A DNA stretch of 56,150 nt. Origin: Neosynechococcus sphagnicola sy1 (GTDB taxonomy: Bacteria > Cyanobacteriota > Cyanobacteriia > Neosynechococcales > Neosynechococcaceae). A program made the position numbers and the translations under genes. The notes beneath the pieces are model-generated. The model searched no databases and had not been told where the DNA came from. It saw nothing but the letters and a program-made list of their open reading frames with translations. Shown one piece after another: positions 31,914 through 41,449 of the stretch. Within the stretch, counting starts at the first letter, position 1, and every line of letters starts with the position of its first letter. Where the stretch lies: NCBI RefSeq assembly GCF_000775285.1, contig NZ_JJML01000026.1:1-56150 (forward strand), given 5' to 3'.

Positions 31914-33921
31914 ATGGCTCTTGCAACCCAATCCCTCGAACAACTTTGCATCAACTCGATTCGCTTTCTGGCCATTGATGCCGTCGAAAAGGCAAAGTCT
32001 GGTCACCCTGGTCTGCCAATGGGTGCAGCACCAATGGCGTATGTGCTGTGGACCCAGTTTATGCGGTTCAATCCTAAAAATCCTGCCTGGTTCAACCGCG
32101 ATCGCTTCGTGCTATCGGCGGGTCATGGTTCCATGTTGCAGTATGCCCTGTTGTACCTGAGCGGCTACGACAGTGTCACCCTTGACGATATCAAACTATT
32201 TCGGCAGTGGGAATCCAACACCCCCGGTCACCCTGAAAACTTCATGACCGCTGGAGTGGAAGTCACCACCGGCCCCCTGGGGCAAGGGATTTGCAACGGG
32301 GTAGGATTGGCCATGGCTGAGGCACACCTCGCCGCCAAGTTCAACAAGCCAGATTGCTCCCTGGTGGATCACTACACCTATGTGATCTTGGGAGATGGTT
32401 GCAATATGGAAGGCATTTCCGGAGAAGCCTGCTCTCTAGCTGGACATTTGGGTCTGGGCAAACTCATTGCCCTCTATGATGATAACCACATCTCCATTGA
32501 TGGGGATACCGCCGTCTCCTTCACCGAGGATGTGGGCAAACGGTTTGAAGCCTATGGTTGGCACGTCCAAGCAGTTCCCGATGGAGACACCAACCTAACT
32601 GCGATCGCCGATGCCATTGCAGCCGCCAAGAGCGTCACCGATCGCCCCTCTTTGATCAAGGTCAGAACTACCATTGGCTATGGTTCTCCCAACAAGGCCA
32701 ATACCGCAGGGGTACACGGAGCTGCCCTGGGGGCGGATGAGGTGAAACTCACCCGTGAAAACCTCGGCTGGAGCTATGACCCCTTTGTGGTCCCAGAGGA
32801 GGCGCTGAATCATTTCCGCCAAGCTGTCACCCAAGGTGCGGCAACGGAGGCAGCTTGGAATCAAGTCCTGGCGGCCTATCGTACTCAGTATCCCGAGGAA
32901 GCAGCGGCATTTGAACGCTACGTTAGTGGCAAGCGCCCGGAGGGTTGGGAAAAATCTCTGCCGACCTACTTGCCGGAAGATAAGGCCTTGGCCACCCGCC
33001 AGACCTCGGAAAAAACCCTCAATGCGATCGCCGGTGTACTGCCGGAATTGATCGGCGGCTCGGCGGATCTGACTCACTCCAATCTAACCCTACTCAAGGG
33101 TTATGGCGATTTTCAGAAAGGCTCCTATCAAAATCGCAACCTCCGTTTTGGGGTGCGCGAACATGGGATGGGTGCAATCTGTAATGGCATTGCCCTGCAC
33201 AACTCTGGGTTGATTCCCTACTGTGCGACCTTCTTGGTCTTTGCCGATTACATGCGAGCAGCCATTCGGTTATCGGCCCTTTCTCAGGCAGGGGTTGATT
33301 TACGTCATGACCCATGACTCCATTGCCCTGGGTGAAGATGGCCCCACCCACCAGCCTGTTGAAACCATCGCTTCCCTGCGCGCTATTCCGAACCTCATGG
33401 TGTTCCGCCCTGCCGATGGTAATGAAACCTCGGGGGCTTACAAGGTGGCGATCGAGCGGCGGCAACAGCCCTCACTGATGGCGATGTCCCGTCAGGCTCT
33501 GCCCCAGTTGGATGGCTCCTCAATTGAAGGTGTGGCTCGGGGTGCCTATATTGTCTCCGATAGCCTTGACATCCCTGATGTGATCCTGATTGGCACGGGC
33601 AGCGAAGTTCACCTGTGTGTTCAAGCTGCTGAGAAACTGCGGACCGACGGCCACAAAGTCCGAGTCGTCTCTATGCCCTGCTGGGAACTGTTTGAGGAGC
33701 AAGATATCCACTACAAACAGGCGGTGCTGCCCAAGGAAACCAAGAAGCGCCTGGTTGTCGAAGCTGCGTCTAGTTTCGGCTGGTGCCGTTACATGGGTTC
33801 GGAGGGGGCAATGATTAGTGTCGAGCGCTTCGGGGTTTCTGCCCCCGGTGGTCTGGCCATGGAAAAATTTGGCTACACCGTCGATAACGTCGTTGCTCAA
33901 GCTAAAACACTCCTTGCTTAG
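31914..33921 (+). CDS. tkt: Transketolase (one extra base)
   Basis: Thiamin-dependent transketolase of the Calvin cycle and pentose phosphate pathway; it transfers two-carbon units. Thiamin-binding motif [18 protein letters not shown]; metal/substrate His in [10 protein letters not shown] and GHGSM; the pyrimidine domain has [18 protein letters not shown] and [16 protein letters not shown]. The frame breaks in GGGGTT at 33291-33296; one base fewer restores [12 protein letters not shown] and 668 aa. Third gene of the acpP-fabF-tkt cluster, with a stem after its stop. Confidence 0.96.
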
Positions 33922-33955
33922 TCGTCTGTCAACGTTTAGTGGATGGATAACGGTG

Positions 33956-33985
33956 TTGTGAGGGGGTTTATAATTCCCCTCACAA
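33956..33985 (+). terminator. Strong 10-bp stem-loop after tkt
   Basis: TTGTGAGGGG (33956-33965), loop of 10 bases, CCCCTCACAA (33976-33985), a perfect 10-bp stem 35 bases after the tkt stop. The bases after it are AAATC, not a T-run, so it may work as a 3' stabilising hairpin rather than a classical intrinsic terminator. Confidence 0.6.
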
Positions 33986-34081
33986 AAATCTTGAACGATC
34001 TCTAGATGTCACTTGCTGACTGTGATCGGCGAGAGAGGGACGTAAGAGCAAAATGCCGAATCATGGTTTATGAAGGTGATT

Positions 34082-34189
34082 TGGGTGAATAGCCGCCTGG
34101 GTGATTTATAACCGCATTCTTCGTGTTTGATGTTTCGTCACCCATTCCCCTTTTCTAAATCCCAGGTGGCTAAGAAGAGGGGATTTTTT
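34082..34189 (+). ncRNA. Possible structured RNA ending in an intrinsic terminator
   Basis: A terminator stem CCCCTTTTCT (34147-34156) / AGAAGAGGGG (34173-34182) with T6 at 34184-34189 closes the region. Its loop contains CCCAGGTGGCTA (34161-34172), which can pair 11 of 12 with TAGCCGCCTGGG (34090-34101) further upstream. TGGGTGA occurs twice (34082-34088, 34098-34104) and both can pair with TCACCCA (34138-34144). This allows mutually exclusive folds. No downstream gene is close enough for a riboswitch, so a small RNA or a structured tkt 3' region is more likely. No Rfam family was recognised. Confidence 0.35.
34147..34189 (+). terminator. Rho-independent terminator
   Basis: Stem CCCCTTTTCT / AGAAGAGGGG (ten pairs including one G-T), 16-base loop, one A, then TTTTTT at 34184-34189. 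It lies some 225 bases after the tkt stop and is the best intrinsic terminator in the region. Confidence 0.7.
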
Positions 34190-34251
34190 GGCTCTAGCAA
34201 TGATTAAACTTTGCCCCACTAATTTGATCTCACTGGGCAGCAGACTCTAAA

Positions 34252-34452
34252 TCACCAAGATTTGAGCCATTCATAGACAGGTAGCCTTAACGGTCGTGTG
34301 ATTAAACTCAGCAGGTAGGGCGACCTACTTGCTGGTCTTCGTTGTTCAATAAACTGTCGTCCGCAATCATGGCATTTGAACCGTTGTTTCCCATTGTGGA
34401 TGTGACCATTCTTGACCGTGTGGGAAGAGGCACCACTAGGACAGACAGGCAT
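34252..34452 (-). pseudogene. IS1-family transposase N-terminal remnant
   Basis: The first 38 or so residues, SSHTVKNGHIHNGKQRFKCH then DCGRQFIEQ, are the zinc-ribbon start of IS1-type (InsA-like) transposases. The usual first CxxC is damaged (CPSGAS where CPxC is expected). After GRQFIEQ the sequence loses family similarity and stops at 34252. The catalytic half is absent on either strand nearby, so this is a fragment left by deletion. It starts at ATG 34452. Confidence 0.72.
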
Positions 34453-34629
34453 AGGAGCACAACACCGTGAAACTCTACTTCTCGATCATTACATCTTGAG
34501 CACTACCGGAATTTGAAACTAAGGGTTGGCAGTGTAGTTGACTTCTGACAATCTGCGTACTTGGGCGTACCATTATGCTCACATGTCAGATCATAAATTT
34601 TGCAGTGACTCCGGAACCAATCTGGGTTG

Positions 34630-34675
34630 AAGTGGATCACAATCTAAGCTTAAGCAGGCTAATTTTGATCCACTT
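34630..34675 (+). promoter_or_regulatory. 10-bp inverted repeat just upstream of a small gene
   Basis: AAGTGGATCA (34630-34639) and TGATCCACTT (34666-34675) are exact reverse complements separated by 26 bases that themselves contain AAGCTTAAGC. The right arm ends 21 bases before the ATG at 34697. It could be a leader hairpin or a paired operator; no terminator features are present. Confidence 0.45.
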
Positions 34676-34696
34676 AACTTGCAGACGTGATGTGAC

Positions 34697-34921
34697 ATGG
34701 CACACGCAATGGTTTTAAATCAATCTCGCCTCGGCGAACTGCTCATCCACCGTAAACTCATTTCCACCACACAACTAGAGCAGGCTCTAGCACAACAGCA
34801 CAGTTGTCAGAAGCCGCTGGGCGAGTTATTGGTGGAAATGAATTTTGTGTCATCAGAGCAACTGGAGCGGGTTCTAGCAGAACAGAACTTCCGCAAGTCC
34901 GGATTTTGGATTATTGACTAA
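34697..34921 (+). CDS. Small MshEN / GspE N-terminal-like protein
   Basis: Protein of 74 aa. LNQSRLGELLIHRKLISTTQ, LEQALAQQ, KPLGELLVEMNFVSSEQLER and VLAEQ follow the repeated pattern of the GspE/PilB N-terminal (MshEN-type) domain, which in other proteins binds cyclic-di-GMP. Here it stands alone without an ATPase. Conserved small cyanobacterial proteins of this type end NFRKSGFWIID-like, as this one does. The ATG at 34697 is followed by a second in-frame ATG (residue 5). Function as a c-di-GMP-responsive adaptor is inference. Confidence 0.75.
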   Translation: MAHAMVLNQSRLGELLIHRKLISTTQLEQALAQQHSCQKPLGELLVEMNFVSSEQLERVLAEQNFRKSGFWIID

Positions 34922-35231
34922 TTTCAGTGAAGTATCCTTAACGAGAGCTTTAGAGCCACGGTGGGAGAAGGTCTGAAGCGGTTTCTTCTGGGTTGAGGAT
35001 GCTGCCCAACCGCCCCCGTTTCTGGCCTACTCTCACTCGCAGCCACCTCAAATGATTTGCTAGCATCCCAGGGATGACGATGACTAGCACTACAAACAAC
35101 CCCTGGAAGCCATTTTACCAAGGCAAGCTGTTGAAGCCTTCTATCCCCTTACCCATGGGCAGTTCAGCTATTTACGGTTGATGCTGTCACGGCTGCTCTG
35201 CCCTGCCTTTGCCTAGTTGCCAAATCAACTC
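34922..35231. other. Intergenic region, no supported gene
   Basis: 310 bases between the small MshEN-like gene and the end of the GH57 gene, which are convergent. GGTTG...CAACC at about 34992-35011 could form a small loop. No T-run, repeat or coding pattern that I can support. Confidence 0.4.
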
Positions 35232-38003
35232 TTAAGCAAACTGCTGTAGCCAGAAGTTGACGTTGACTCCCAGTTTTTGCCCGAGCAGCAATAACTGCCG
35301 TAGAAAGTTGGCCTCTAGCTTTTGAGAGGTAGCGCAACGATCAGCAGCAACGGAGGGGAGGTCAAGGGTCGGAGTCGTCTGTTGCTGGAAATTGAGCAAT
35401 CGTGGCAGAATCTGTCCAGGGAAGCAGTTAAAGTAAACCTCCTGGGCTCGTTCAAGGGACAGAGGTAAATTCAGGTTATAGCCACTTTCAATTAATCGCT
35501 CTAAATACTGCATCTCCAAGTTAGCGTGGGTGGCATCAAGATTGTGCAGTAAATGATAGAGCGATCGCACAATTAGACGCTCTAAGGTCTGTTGAGCCTC
35601 TCGATGATTGAGATGACAACGCAGATGGCTGGCCTCCGTCGCGATCGCTCCCAGTTCCTTGAGAGCGCTCATCCCCCCTAGAGACATCCCCGATCCTAAA
35701 TCTCCCAGTTCCTGCTCGAGAACTTTCAGTGCTGTTAGAACCCTTTGTCCCAAAGCAATTTCAGCAGCAACCTGGAGTTCATGGGGTACCAACATCTGGT
35801 CTTGGTGGAAGGCCATCAAGACCCCATAGTTATCTCGATACACCTGGGTATAGAGGTGATTCAGACGGGTCAGGGTTTCTTGGGTCAGGAGTTGCCGGAT
35901 GCGGTGCCGTTCTTCCCCAAACAAGTTTTGCAGGCTATAGGTGTGGGATTGGAAATCACTATTCCCTGCGAAGGTTTGATTCATTATGCCAATGGAGTAG
36001 GCTGCACTGGCTTGTTGCAAGGAGTTAAACAAAACATCCTTGATGCGATTGTAGTCCCGGCGACCCGTAAAGGATTGCACACAGCAGTGAAAGTCCCAGC
36101 CCCCGAGATGCAGCACTGCAAAGATCAGAGTAGCAGTCTCACGGGTGATGTCAGATACAATTTGCAACTGCCCAACGGCAAGGGTGAGGGCACCGAGTCG
36201 TTGCAACTGGTAGTCCAGTTGGTGGGTGGTGTAGCAATACACCCGATGTTCAGCCGGATAGGCCGTGAACAGAGAGCTAATCGCATAGTGTGCTGTTACC
36301 TGTTCCAGGCTAATCTGAGCTGGAATCACCAGTTGGCGATAGACCTCAGCACCCGTCTTAAAACAGTCCACATTGGACGGTGCTTGGCCGAGTCGCTTGA
36401 GGAACGATTTTTCCAGTTGCACCCCTGCGACATCTCCGGCAAGTTCCAGCGCCCGGGCTGCATAGCGCAAAATCTGCACCCCTTCTGGGCGGGATAGTTC
36501 CTCAAAGAACCATCCACAACTGGTATACATCAGTAAGGCATGTCGTTGCATCTCAAGGAGGCGCAGGGCATCGACCTGTTCCGACGGTGTCAGCTTGTGA
36601 CTGCGGTGTTGGGCCAAGAACTGTTCGACGCTTTCAGGGCTGCGATCGCCCACGACTTGAACATAGGCATCTCGGGCGGCCCAAGGGTCTTTGAAGAGGA
36701 GCTTGCCCTGCTCCTCAAAAACCTTAATTAGCTGATCTCGCAGCCAATCTAGGGTATCCCGCAACGGTCGCCGCCATTGCTGATGCCAGTGTCCCCCCTC
36801 CCCACCACAGCCACAGTTATCTTGCCAGCGATCAACCCCATGGGCACAGCTCCAGGCTGTTACTGGCTTGAGTTCAACTTCCCAGGTCGGTTGGCTGAGG
36901 CTGAGGTAATGGGCAAAGTTGGTCACCGTCCAGTTACGGCGGGGAAACTCTTCCAAAAAGGCGTAGGCTAAGGTCTTCTCCGTCCCAGACTTGTGATGGC
37001 CAAAGGTTTCGCCGTCCGTTGCCACCGCAATCAATTGCGTCGGCCGATGATCTCCGCGCACGGCTTGGCCCAAACGTCCAGCCAAGTGTTGGGAGTGGCT
37101 CAAGACATCGTTGAAACCCATATCTCGAGAGATCGGGCCATCATAAAAGAAAATATCGATATAAGAGCCGGGTTCTGCGTCGGTCTTCCCCCTGAGAAAG
37201 CAGCGATAAGGGCGGGTGGGATCAATTTGATTCCCGCCGACCTCGTGCCATTGCGGATTGGGATCCTCTGCGGTGGGCAGGGGACGGCAGCGCAGTGCCT
37301 GGGAAGGAGCCAGGATGGTAAAGCGAATCCCCTCCTGAATCAGTGCCTCCAAGGTAGGGTAGTCAACGGCCGTTTCTGCGAGCCACATCCCTTCTGCGTC
37401 ACGGCCAAAATGGGTGCGAAAATCTGCGAGACCCCAACGAATTTGGGTGGTTTTATCCCGCTGATTCGCTAGGGGCAGGATGATGTGATTATAGACTTGA
37501 GCGATCGCGTTGCCATGCCCTTGGAGCCGAGCTGCACTCTTATGATCCGCTTCTAGGATGCGCTGATAGGTTTGGGGATCATGGCGCTCCAGCCAACTCA
37601 TCAACGTCGGCCCAATATTGAAGCTGAGGTATTCAAAATTATTCACAATCCCCAACACTTGCCCCTGATCATCAAGAACCCGGGCAAAGGCATTGGGGCG
37701 ATAACACTCATAATAGATGCGCTCATTCCAGTCATGGAACGGCATGGCGCTAGGTTGACGCTCAATGGCATCTAGATAGGGATTTTCCCGAGGGGGTTGA
37801 TAGAAGTGACCATGAATGGTGACATAGATACCGTTTGCTGTCTGCAACGGGTTGGAGGCATCTTCCGGGGCACTATTCGGAGGAGCGATCGCAGTTAAAT
37901 AGGAGCGTCGATCCTCCTCCATTGGGAGTGCCGAGCTGCTGTCAGGTAGAAATCCCAGGGAAGAGACAGTTCCAGAAGTGGGCGACTCAGGGGCTAATGT
38001 CAT
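35232..38003 (-). CDS. GH57-type glycoside hydrolase with DUF3536
   Basis: Protein of 923 aa, intact. After a low-complexity lead, YVTIHGHFYQPPRENPYLDA starts the GH57 catalytic (beta/alpha)7 domain; RWGLADFRTHFGRDAEGMWL and AETAVDYPTLE carry a conserved GH57-like acidic region, and IAVATDGETFGHHKSGTEKT is a further catalytic block. The long helical C-terminal half corresponds to DUF3536. GH57 enzymes act on alpha-glucans (amylases, branching enzymes, 4-alpha-glucanotransferases). With malQ elsewhere in the window, glycogen metabolism is plausible, but no substrate has been shown for this subfamily. ATG 38003 gives MTLAPESPTS; a shorter start near residue 28 is possible. Confidence 0.88.
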   Translation of the reverse strand: MTLAPESPTSGTVSSLGFLPDSSSALPMEEDRRSYLTAIAPPNSAPEDASNPLQTANGIYVTIHGHFYQPPRENPYLDAIERQPSAMPFHDWNERIYYECYRPNAFARVLDDQGQVLGIVNNFEYLSFNIGPTLMSWLERHDPQTYQRILEADHKSAARLQGHGNAIAQVYNHIILPLANQRDKTTQIRWGLADFRTHFGRDAEGMWLAETAVDYPTLEALIQEGIRFTILAPSQALRCRPLPTAEDPNPQWHEVGGNQIDPTRPYRCFLRGKTDAEPGSYIDIFFYDGPISRDMGFNDVLSHSQHLAGRLGQAVRGDHRPTQLIAVATDGETFGHHKSGTEKTLAYAFLEEFPRRNWTVTNFAHYLSLSQPTWEVELKPVTAWSCAHGVDRWQDNCGCGGEGGHWHQQWRRPLRDTLDWLRDQLIKVFEEQGKLLFKDPWAARDAYVQVVGDRSPESVEQFLAQHRSHKLTPSEQVDALRLLEMQRHALLMYTSCGWFFEELSRPEGVQILRYAARALELAGDVAGVQLEKSFLKRLGQAPSNVDCFKTGAEVYRQLVIPAQISLEQVTAHYAISSLFTAYPAEHRVYCYTTHQLDYQLQRLGALTLAVGQLQIVSDITRETATLIFAVLHLGGWDFHCCVQSFTGRRDYNRIKDVLFNSLQQASAAYSIGIMNQTFAGNSDFQSHTYSLQNLFGEERHRIRQLLTQETLTRLNHLYTQVYRDNYGVLMAFHQDQMLVPHELQVAAEIALGQRVLTALKVLEQELGDLGSGMSLGGMSALKELGAIATEASHLRCHLNHREAQQTLERLIVRSLYHLLHNLDATHANLEMQYLERLIESGYNLNLPLSLERAQEVYFNCFPGQILPRLLNFQQQTTPTLDLPSVAADRCATSQKLEANFLRQLLLLGQKLGVNVNFWLQQFA

Positions 38004-38692
38004 AGATTGAGGTGAAATTTAAGAAATTTAATCTAGGTGGTAGTTGAGAAGGTCAGGTTGAGCAACCGTTGCCGATCTGTATCGGTGATCTAAAATGCAT
38101 GGGGCTATATTTGCTGAAGAAGGATACTGTCTACCCGCCTCTGCGAATATTAGAAGTAACGTGACATCCCACCTATTCCAGGCTTCTCTCCCATAGATTG
38201 GGACTCTTGTTTAACGCGCTACTCCCACAACTAGTACTTTCAATGCTGGATCTGTGAGGGTTAGCGAAGGATTATTCTGAGATGCGAATTTTGATGCAAC
38301 TCCTATTCAACGACAAGATTGCAGCTGCTTAAAAGCATCTCCACCTTTTAGTGCAAAACGTTACAGTTGCAACATTTATAGCAATATTTTGTTGCAAAAA
38401 CACTCTAAATATTGCTAGAACCTGAGCAGTCATTTGGGAGAATGTTGGAAAAGATTATGACTTTAGCCGTGACATTGGGTACTGACTGCATCCACCATAG
38501 AGTTCCCCATCGGATCTCCAGCCAGATCGGTGGCGGGTTCCCCGTCTAGGGTTCTACCTACCCACTGAGACAATTGTGGGCGGATAAAGCCCATCGCTGG
38601 TTCAATTAAGGCTTTAGGCAGTATCTCTACGATGCAGGCGAGCAGCACTCTTCAAGCTGAAAAAGACCGACCTTAAATACCCAAGGAAAGCT
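38004..38692. other. Large intergenic region, no supported gene
   Basis: 689 bases, the longest non-coding stretch in the window, upstream of both GH57 (minus) and a small gene (plus). A 61-codon minus-strand frame (38463-38648, LPKALIEPAMGFIRPQLSQW) has no family I recognise and no clear ribosome binding site, so I do not call it. The 38330-38420 part is A/T-rich (GTTGCAACATTTATAGCAAT) and likely holds promoters. No tRNA or repeat array seen. Confidence 0.45.
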
Positions 38693-38965
38693 ATGTTGCC
38701 TGTCTTGGTTCCCGAAGACGCTATTCATCCCTTCAAATTCTATTTCAGAGATACGGTACAGCTGGGAATGCGCCATCATTATCAGTTATATCGGCTTACC
38801 CACACCTTTTCGACAAGTCAACGATTTTATGCCTACCAACTCGCTTGTCGGCTAGAGCGCCAGGGGGAAACTTCCGTGGTTGTGACGGCTTCAGAAGAAC
38901 ATTACCGCCTCTGGGTCTGCCTTTGGTCGTCGGCTACGTTGCCCGAAGCGCATCCGGATCGCTAG
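38693..38965 (+). CDS. Conserved small cyanobacterial protein
   Basis: Protein of 90 aa, MLPVLVPEDAIHPFKFYFRD then LGMRHHYQLYRLTHTF, YAYQLACRLERQGETSVVVT and HYRLWVCLWS. This pattern is familiar from short cyanobacterial proteins of unknown function. AAGGAAAGCT lies just before the ATG at 38693. No membrane segment or catalytic motif. It lies 88 bases before ycf3 on the same strand and might share a transcript. Confidence 0.62.
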   Translation: MLPVLVPEDAIHPFKFYFRDTVQLGMRHHYQLYRLTHTFSTSQRFYAYQLACRLERQGETSVVVTASEEHYRLWVCLWSSATLPEAHPDR

Positions 38966-39027
38966 AGCTGGGTCAATTAGCGCTAAATTAACTAGTAAGG
39001 ATGGGACGTGGGTTAGGGTTTCCGTCC

Positions 39028-39041
39028 GATTTAGCTAAATC
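39028..39041. promoter_or_regulatory. 14-bp perfect palindrome before ycf3
   Basis: GATTTAGCTAAATC ends 12 bases before the ycf3 ATG. A second short palindrome, TTAGCGCTAA, lies at about 38978-38987. Close spacing suggests either an operator or mRNA structure over the ycf3 ribosome binding site. Confidence 0.35.
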
Positions 39042-39053
39042 CTAGGGACGACC

Positions 39054-39575
39054 ATGCCAAGAACGCAGAGAAACGATAATTTTATTGACAAGTCCTTTAC
39101 GGTCATGGCAGACTTGATTCTCAAGTTCCTGCCGGCTAGCCAAAAAGAAAAAGAAGCGTTTGCCTACTACCGGGATGGCATGTCAGCGCAGTCGGATGGG
39201 GAATATGCCGAAGCCCTAGAGAACTATGAGGAAGCGCTGAAACTAGAGGAAGATCCCTACGATCGCAGCTATATTCTCTATAACATTGGTCTGATCCACA
39301 CCAGCAATGGAGATCACGAAAATGCTCTAGAGCATTACCATCAGGCCATTGAACTCAACCCCCGTCTCCCCCAAGCCCTGAATAACATTGCGGTCGTCTA
39401 CCACTATCAGGGCGAGAAGCTGAAAGAGGCTGGGGATCGTGATGCAGCGGAGGTGTTATTTGATCAGGCCGCAGAATTCTGGAAGCGCGCAATTCGCATT
39501 GCCCCCAACAACTACATCGAAGCCCAGAACTGGCTGAAGACCTCCGGTCGTTCTCAAGTCGATTTGTATTTTTAG
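39054..39575 (+). CDS. ycf3: Photosystem I assembly protein Ycf3
   Basis: Thylakoid-associated chaperone of photosystem I assembly. 173 aa, starting [20 protein letters not shown], the conserved Ycf3 N-terminus, followed by three TPRs: [40 protein letters not shown] and [20 protein letters not shown]. It ends [11 protein letters not shown]. Length and residues match plastid and cyanobacterial Ycf3. This is the clearest sign of a phototroph in the window. Confidence 0.96.
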   Translation: MPRTQRNDNFIDKSFTVMADLILKFLPASQKEKEAFAYYRDGMSAQSDGEYAEALENYEEALKLEEDPYDRSYILYNIGLIHTSNGDHENALEHYHQAIELNPRLPQALNNIAVVYHYQGEKLKEAGDRDAAEVLFDQAAEFWKRAIRIAPNNYIEAQNWLKTSGRSQVDLYF

Positions 39576-39638
39576 CTGCTTCAGCACGCTAGTGTGTTCG
39601 TGCCCCTATCCTGCATTCTTCATTAACTAAATTTTTCC

Positions 39639-39920
39639 ATGCTTGATCTTGACCAAGTTCGTAAGGTTGCTCACCTGGCTCGTTTAACCTTAACCCCTGC
39701 CGAAGAAACACAATTTACAACCCAATTAAGTAGCATTCTTGAGTACTTTCAGCAGTTGAGTGAACTCGATACCAGCGATGTTCAGCCAACGGCACGAGTG
39801 ATTGACCTCAGTAATGTTACCCGTCCCGATCGCCATCGTCTCTACGAAAACCGGGAAGGGATTTTAGCCAGTGCCCCTGATGCCGAAGGCGACTTCTTCC
39901 GGGTGCCTAAGATTATGTGA
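39639..39920 (+). CDS. gatC: Asp/Glu-tRNA amidotransferase subunit C
   Basis: Small subunit of the GatCAB complex, which converts Glu-tRNA(Gln) or Asp-tRNA(Asn) to the amide form. 93 aa, starting [20 protein letters not shown] after MLDLDQ and including [15 protein letters not shown]; the end, [11 protein letters not shown], is the usual GatC C-terminus. It follows ycf3 by 63 bases; gatA and gatB are not in the window. Confidence 0.95.
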   Translation: MLDLDQVRKVAHLARLTLTPAEETQFTTQLSSILEYFQQLSELDTSDVQPTARVIDLSNVTRPDRHRLYENREGILASAPDAEGDFFRVPKIM

Positions 39921-39955
39921 TTTAGCATTAAGTTGCTGCGGAGTAGGTGCGATGC

Positions 39956-41284
39956 TTAAAGCACCCGCAGGACGCTGGGAATGGTATGGATGGAGTCGAA
40001 GTTGCGAATTTCTGCCAGGGCTTGCTGGAAGTTACCTTCGCGGACGTCGTGGGTCACGACTACAATTTCAGCGAGATTTCCCTGTAAGCCTGTCTGCACC
40101 ACTGACTCTAAGCTGACATCATGGTTACCGAAGCAGGTTCCCAGTTTGCCAATCACACCAGGGTAGTCTTGGGTGAGGAACCGAGCATAAAAGCGGGTCA
40201 CCAATTCGGCCATGGGGGCAATGGCACAGTAGTGCTGGTGGGAACAAGCCAGTAAGGGGTCTAGGAGGGGGGTGCCATCGGTGTGGGTGAGCCCACTGCG
40301 CCCGACTTGCAACAGGGCAGCAATATTCAGCACATCCGCCACCACCGCACTGGCGGTGGGACCAGCTCCGGCTCCCCGTCCATAGAACATCACCTGGCCG
40401 ACGGGATCCCCTTCAATCAAGATGGCGTTATAGACATCATTGACATTGGCGAGGGGGTGGGGGTGAGGGATCAGGGTGGGGTGTACCCGGATCTGAAGCT
40501 GCTCCAGATCGATCCCCAGCGGCAGCGGCTCCCGGCGGGCGATCGCCAACAGCTTAATCACAAAGCCAAATTTCTCAGCATAGGTAATATCGGCGGCACT
40601 GACCTGACGAATCCCTTCGCAGTAAACATCTGACAGTTTGATTCGACCCCCGAACCCTAAGGAGGCGAGAATGGCAATCTTATCGGCGGCATCCAAGCCA
40701 TCAACATCGGCGGAGGGATCTGCTTCTGCATAGCCCAACTGCTGGGCATCGGCGAGAATCTCGCTAAAATCTCCTCCCTCTCGCTGCATCCGCGTCAGGA
40801 TGTAGTTGGTGGTGCCATTGACAATGCCGATAATGGCTTGAATCCGGTTGCCACAGAGAGATTGTTTCAGGGGCTCAATCACCGGGATGCCGCCACCCAC
40901 CGCTGCTTCCAGCAACACATAGACCCCCGATTGGGCGGCAGCGGTAAAAATCTCTTCACCGTAGCGGGCAATCACGGCCTTGTTGGCGGTGACCACATGC
41001 TTGCCGTGGGCGATCGCTTGCAGGATCAGGGTACGGGCAGGCTCAAGGCCACCTAGAACTTCGACGACAATATCGACACTGGGATCTGTGACAATCGAGG
41101 CTAGATCTGTCGTCAGACACGTAGCTGGAAGCTCCACACTACGAGGCTTATCAAGGGTTCGTACCCCCACGCGATAAAGTTCTAATTCCTGTACCAGCGG
41201 ATGACGCTGGGCGGGATCTGCCAAAATTTGTACCGTACCCGTACCGACGGTACCTAACCCCAGTAAACCAATTTTGAACGCCAC
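39956..41284 (-). CDS. hom: Homoserine dehydrogenase
   Basis: Reduces aspartate semialdehyde to homoserine for threonine and methionine synthesis. The NAD(P)-binding loop is IGLLGLGTVGTGTVQIL at the N-terminus; KHVVTANKAVIA, GGGIPVIEPLKQSLCGNRI, GIVNGTTNYILT and AEADPSADVDGLDAADKI are family blocks. The C-terminal ACT domain (FLTQDYPGVIGKLGTCFGNH) suggests feedback by threonine. I take GTG 41284 (VAFKIGLLGLG) as start, 442 aa. An open frame continues to 41347, but its sequence is not conserved. Confidence 0.95.
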   Translation of the reverse strand: MAFKIGLLGLGTVGTGTVQILADPAQRHPLVQELELYRVGVRTLDKPRSVELPATCLTTDLASIVTDPSVDIVVEVLGGLEPARTLILQAIAHGKHVVTANKAVIARYGEEIFTAAAQSGVYVLLEAAVGGGIPVIEPLKQSLCGNRIQAIIGIVNGTTNYILTRMQREGGDFSEILADAQQLGYAEADPSADVDGLDAADKIAILASLGFGGRIKLSDVYCEGIRQVSAADITYAEKFGFVIKLLAIARREPLPLGIDLEQLQIRVHPTLIPHPHPLANVNDVYNAILIEGDPVGQVMFYGRGAGAGPTASAVVADVLNIAALLQVGRSGLTHTDGTPLLDPLLACSHQHYCAIAPMAELVTRFYARFLTQDYPGVIGKLGTCFGNHDVSLESVVQTGLQGNLAEIVVVTHDVREGNFQQALAEIRNFDSIHTIPSVLRVL

Positions 41285-41449
41285 GAGTGATTGATCCAGC
41301 GAGAGTATCACCCAACATTGTAGGAGGCCAAGCCAGCCTGTCGACAACGGGGATCGATGGGGGTGATTCCCAATAGAACCCGGAGGGGATCGCCCCAGTA
41401 AAGGTGACGCTGGAACCCAGGCCGACGCATCCGTTCACCCCCAGGCTAG

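Noticed and set aside
35745-36497. 250-codon open frame on the plus strand inside the GH57 gene
   Set aside because: It is antisense to a clear, intact GH57/DUF3536 protein and its own product shows no family pattern; long antisense frames are common in G/C-balanced coding DNA.
38463-38648. 61-codon minus-strand frame (LPKALIEPAMGF)
   Set aside because: No family recognised, no ribosome binding site and no operon context.
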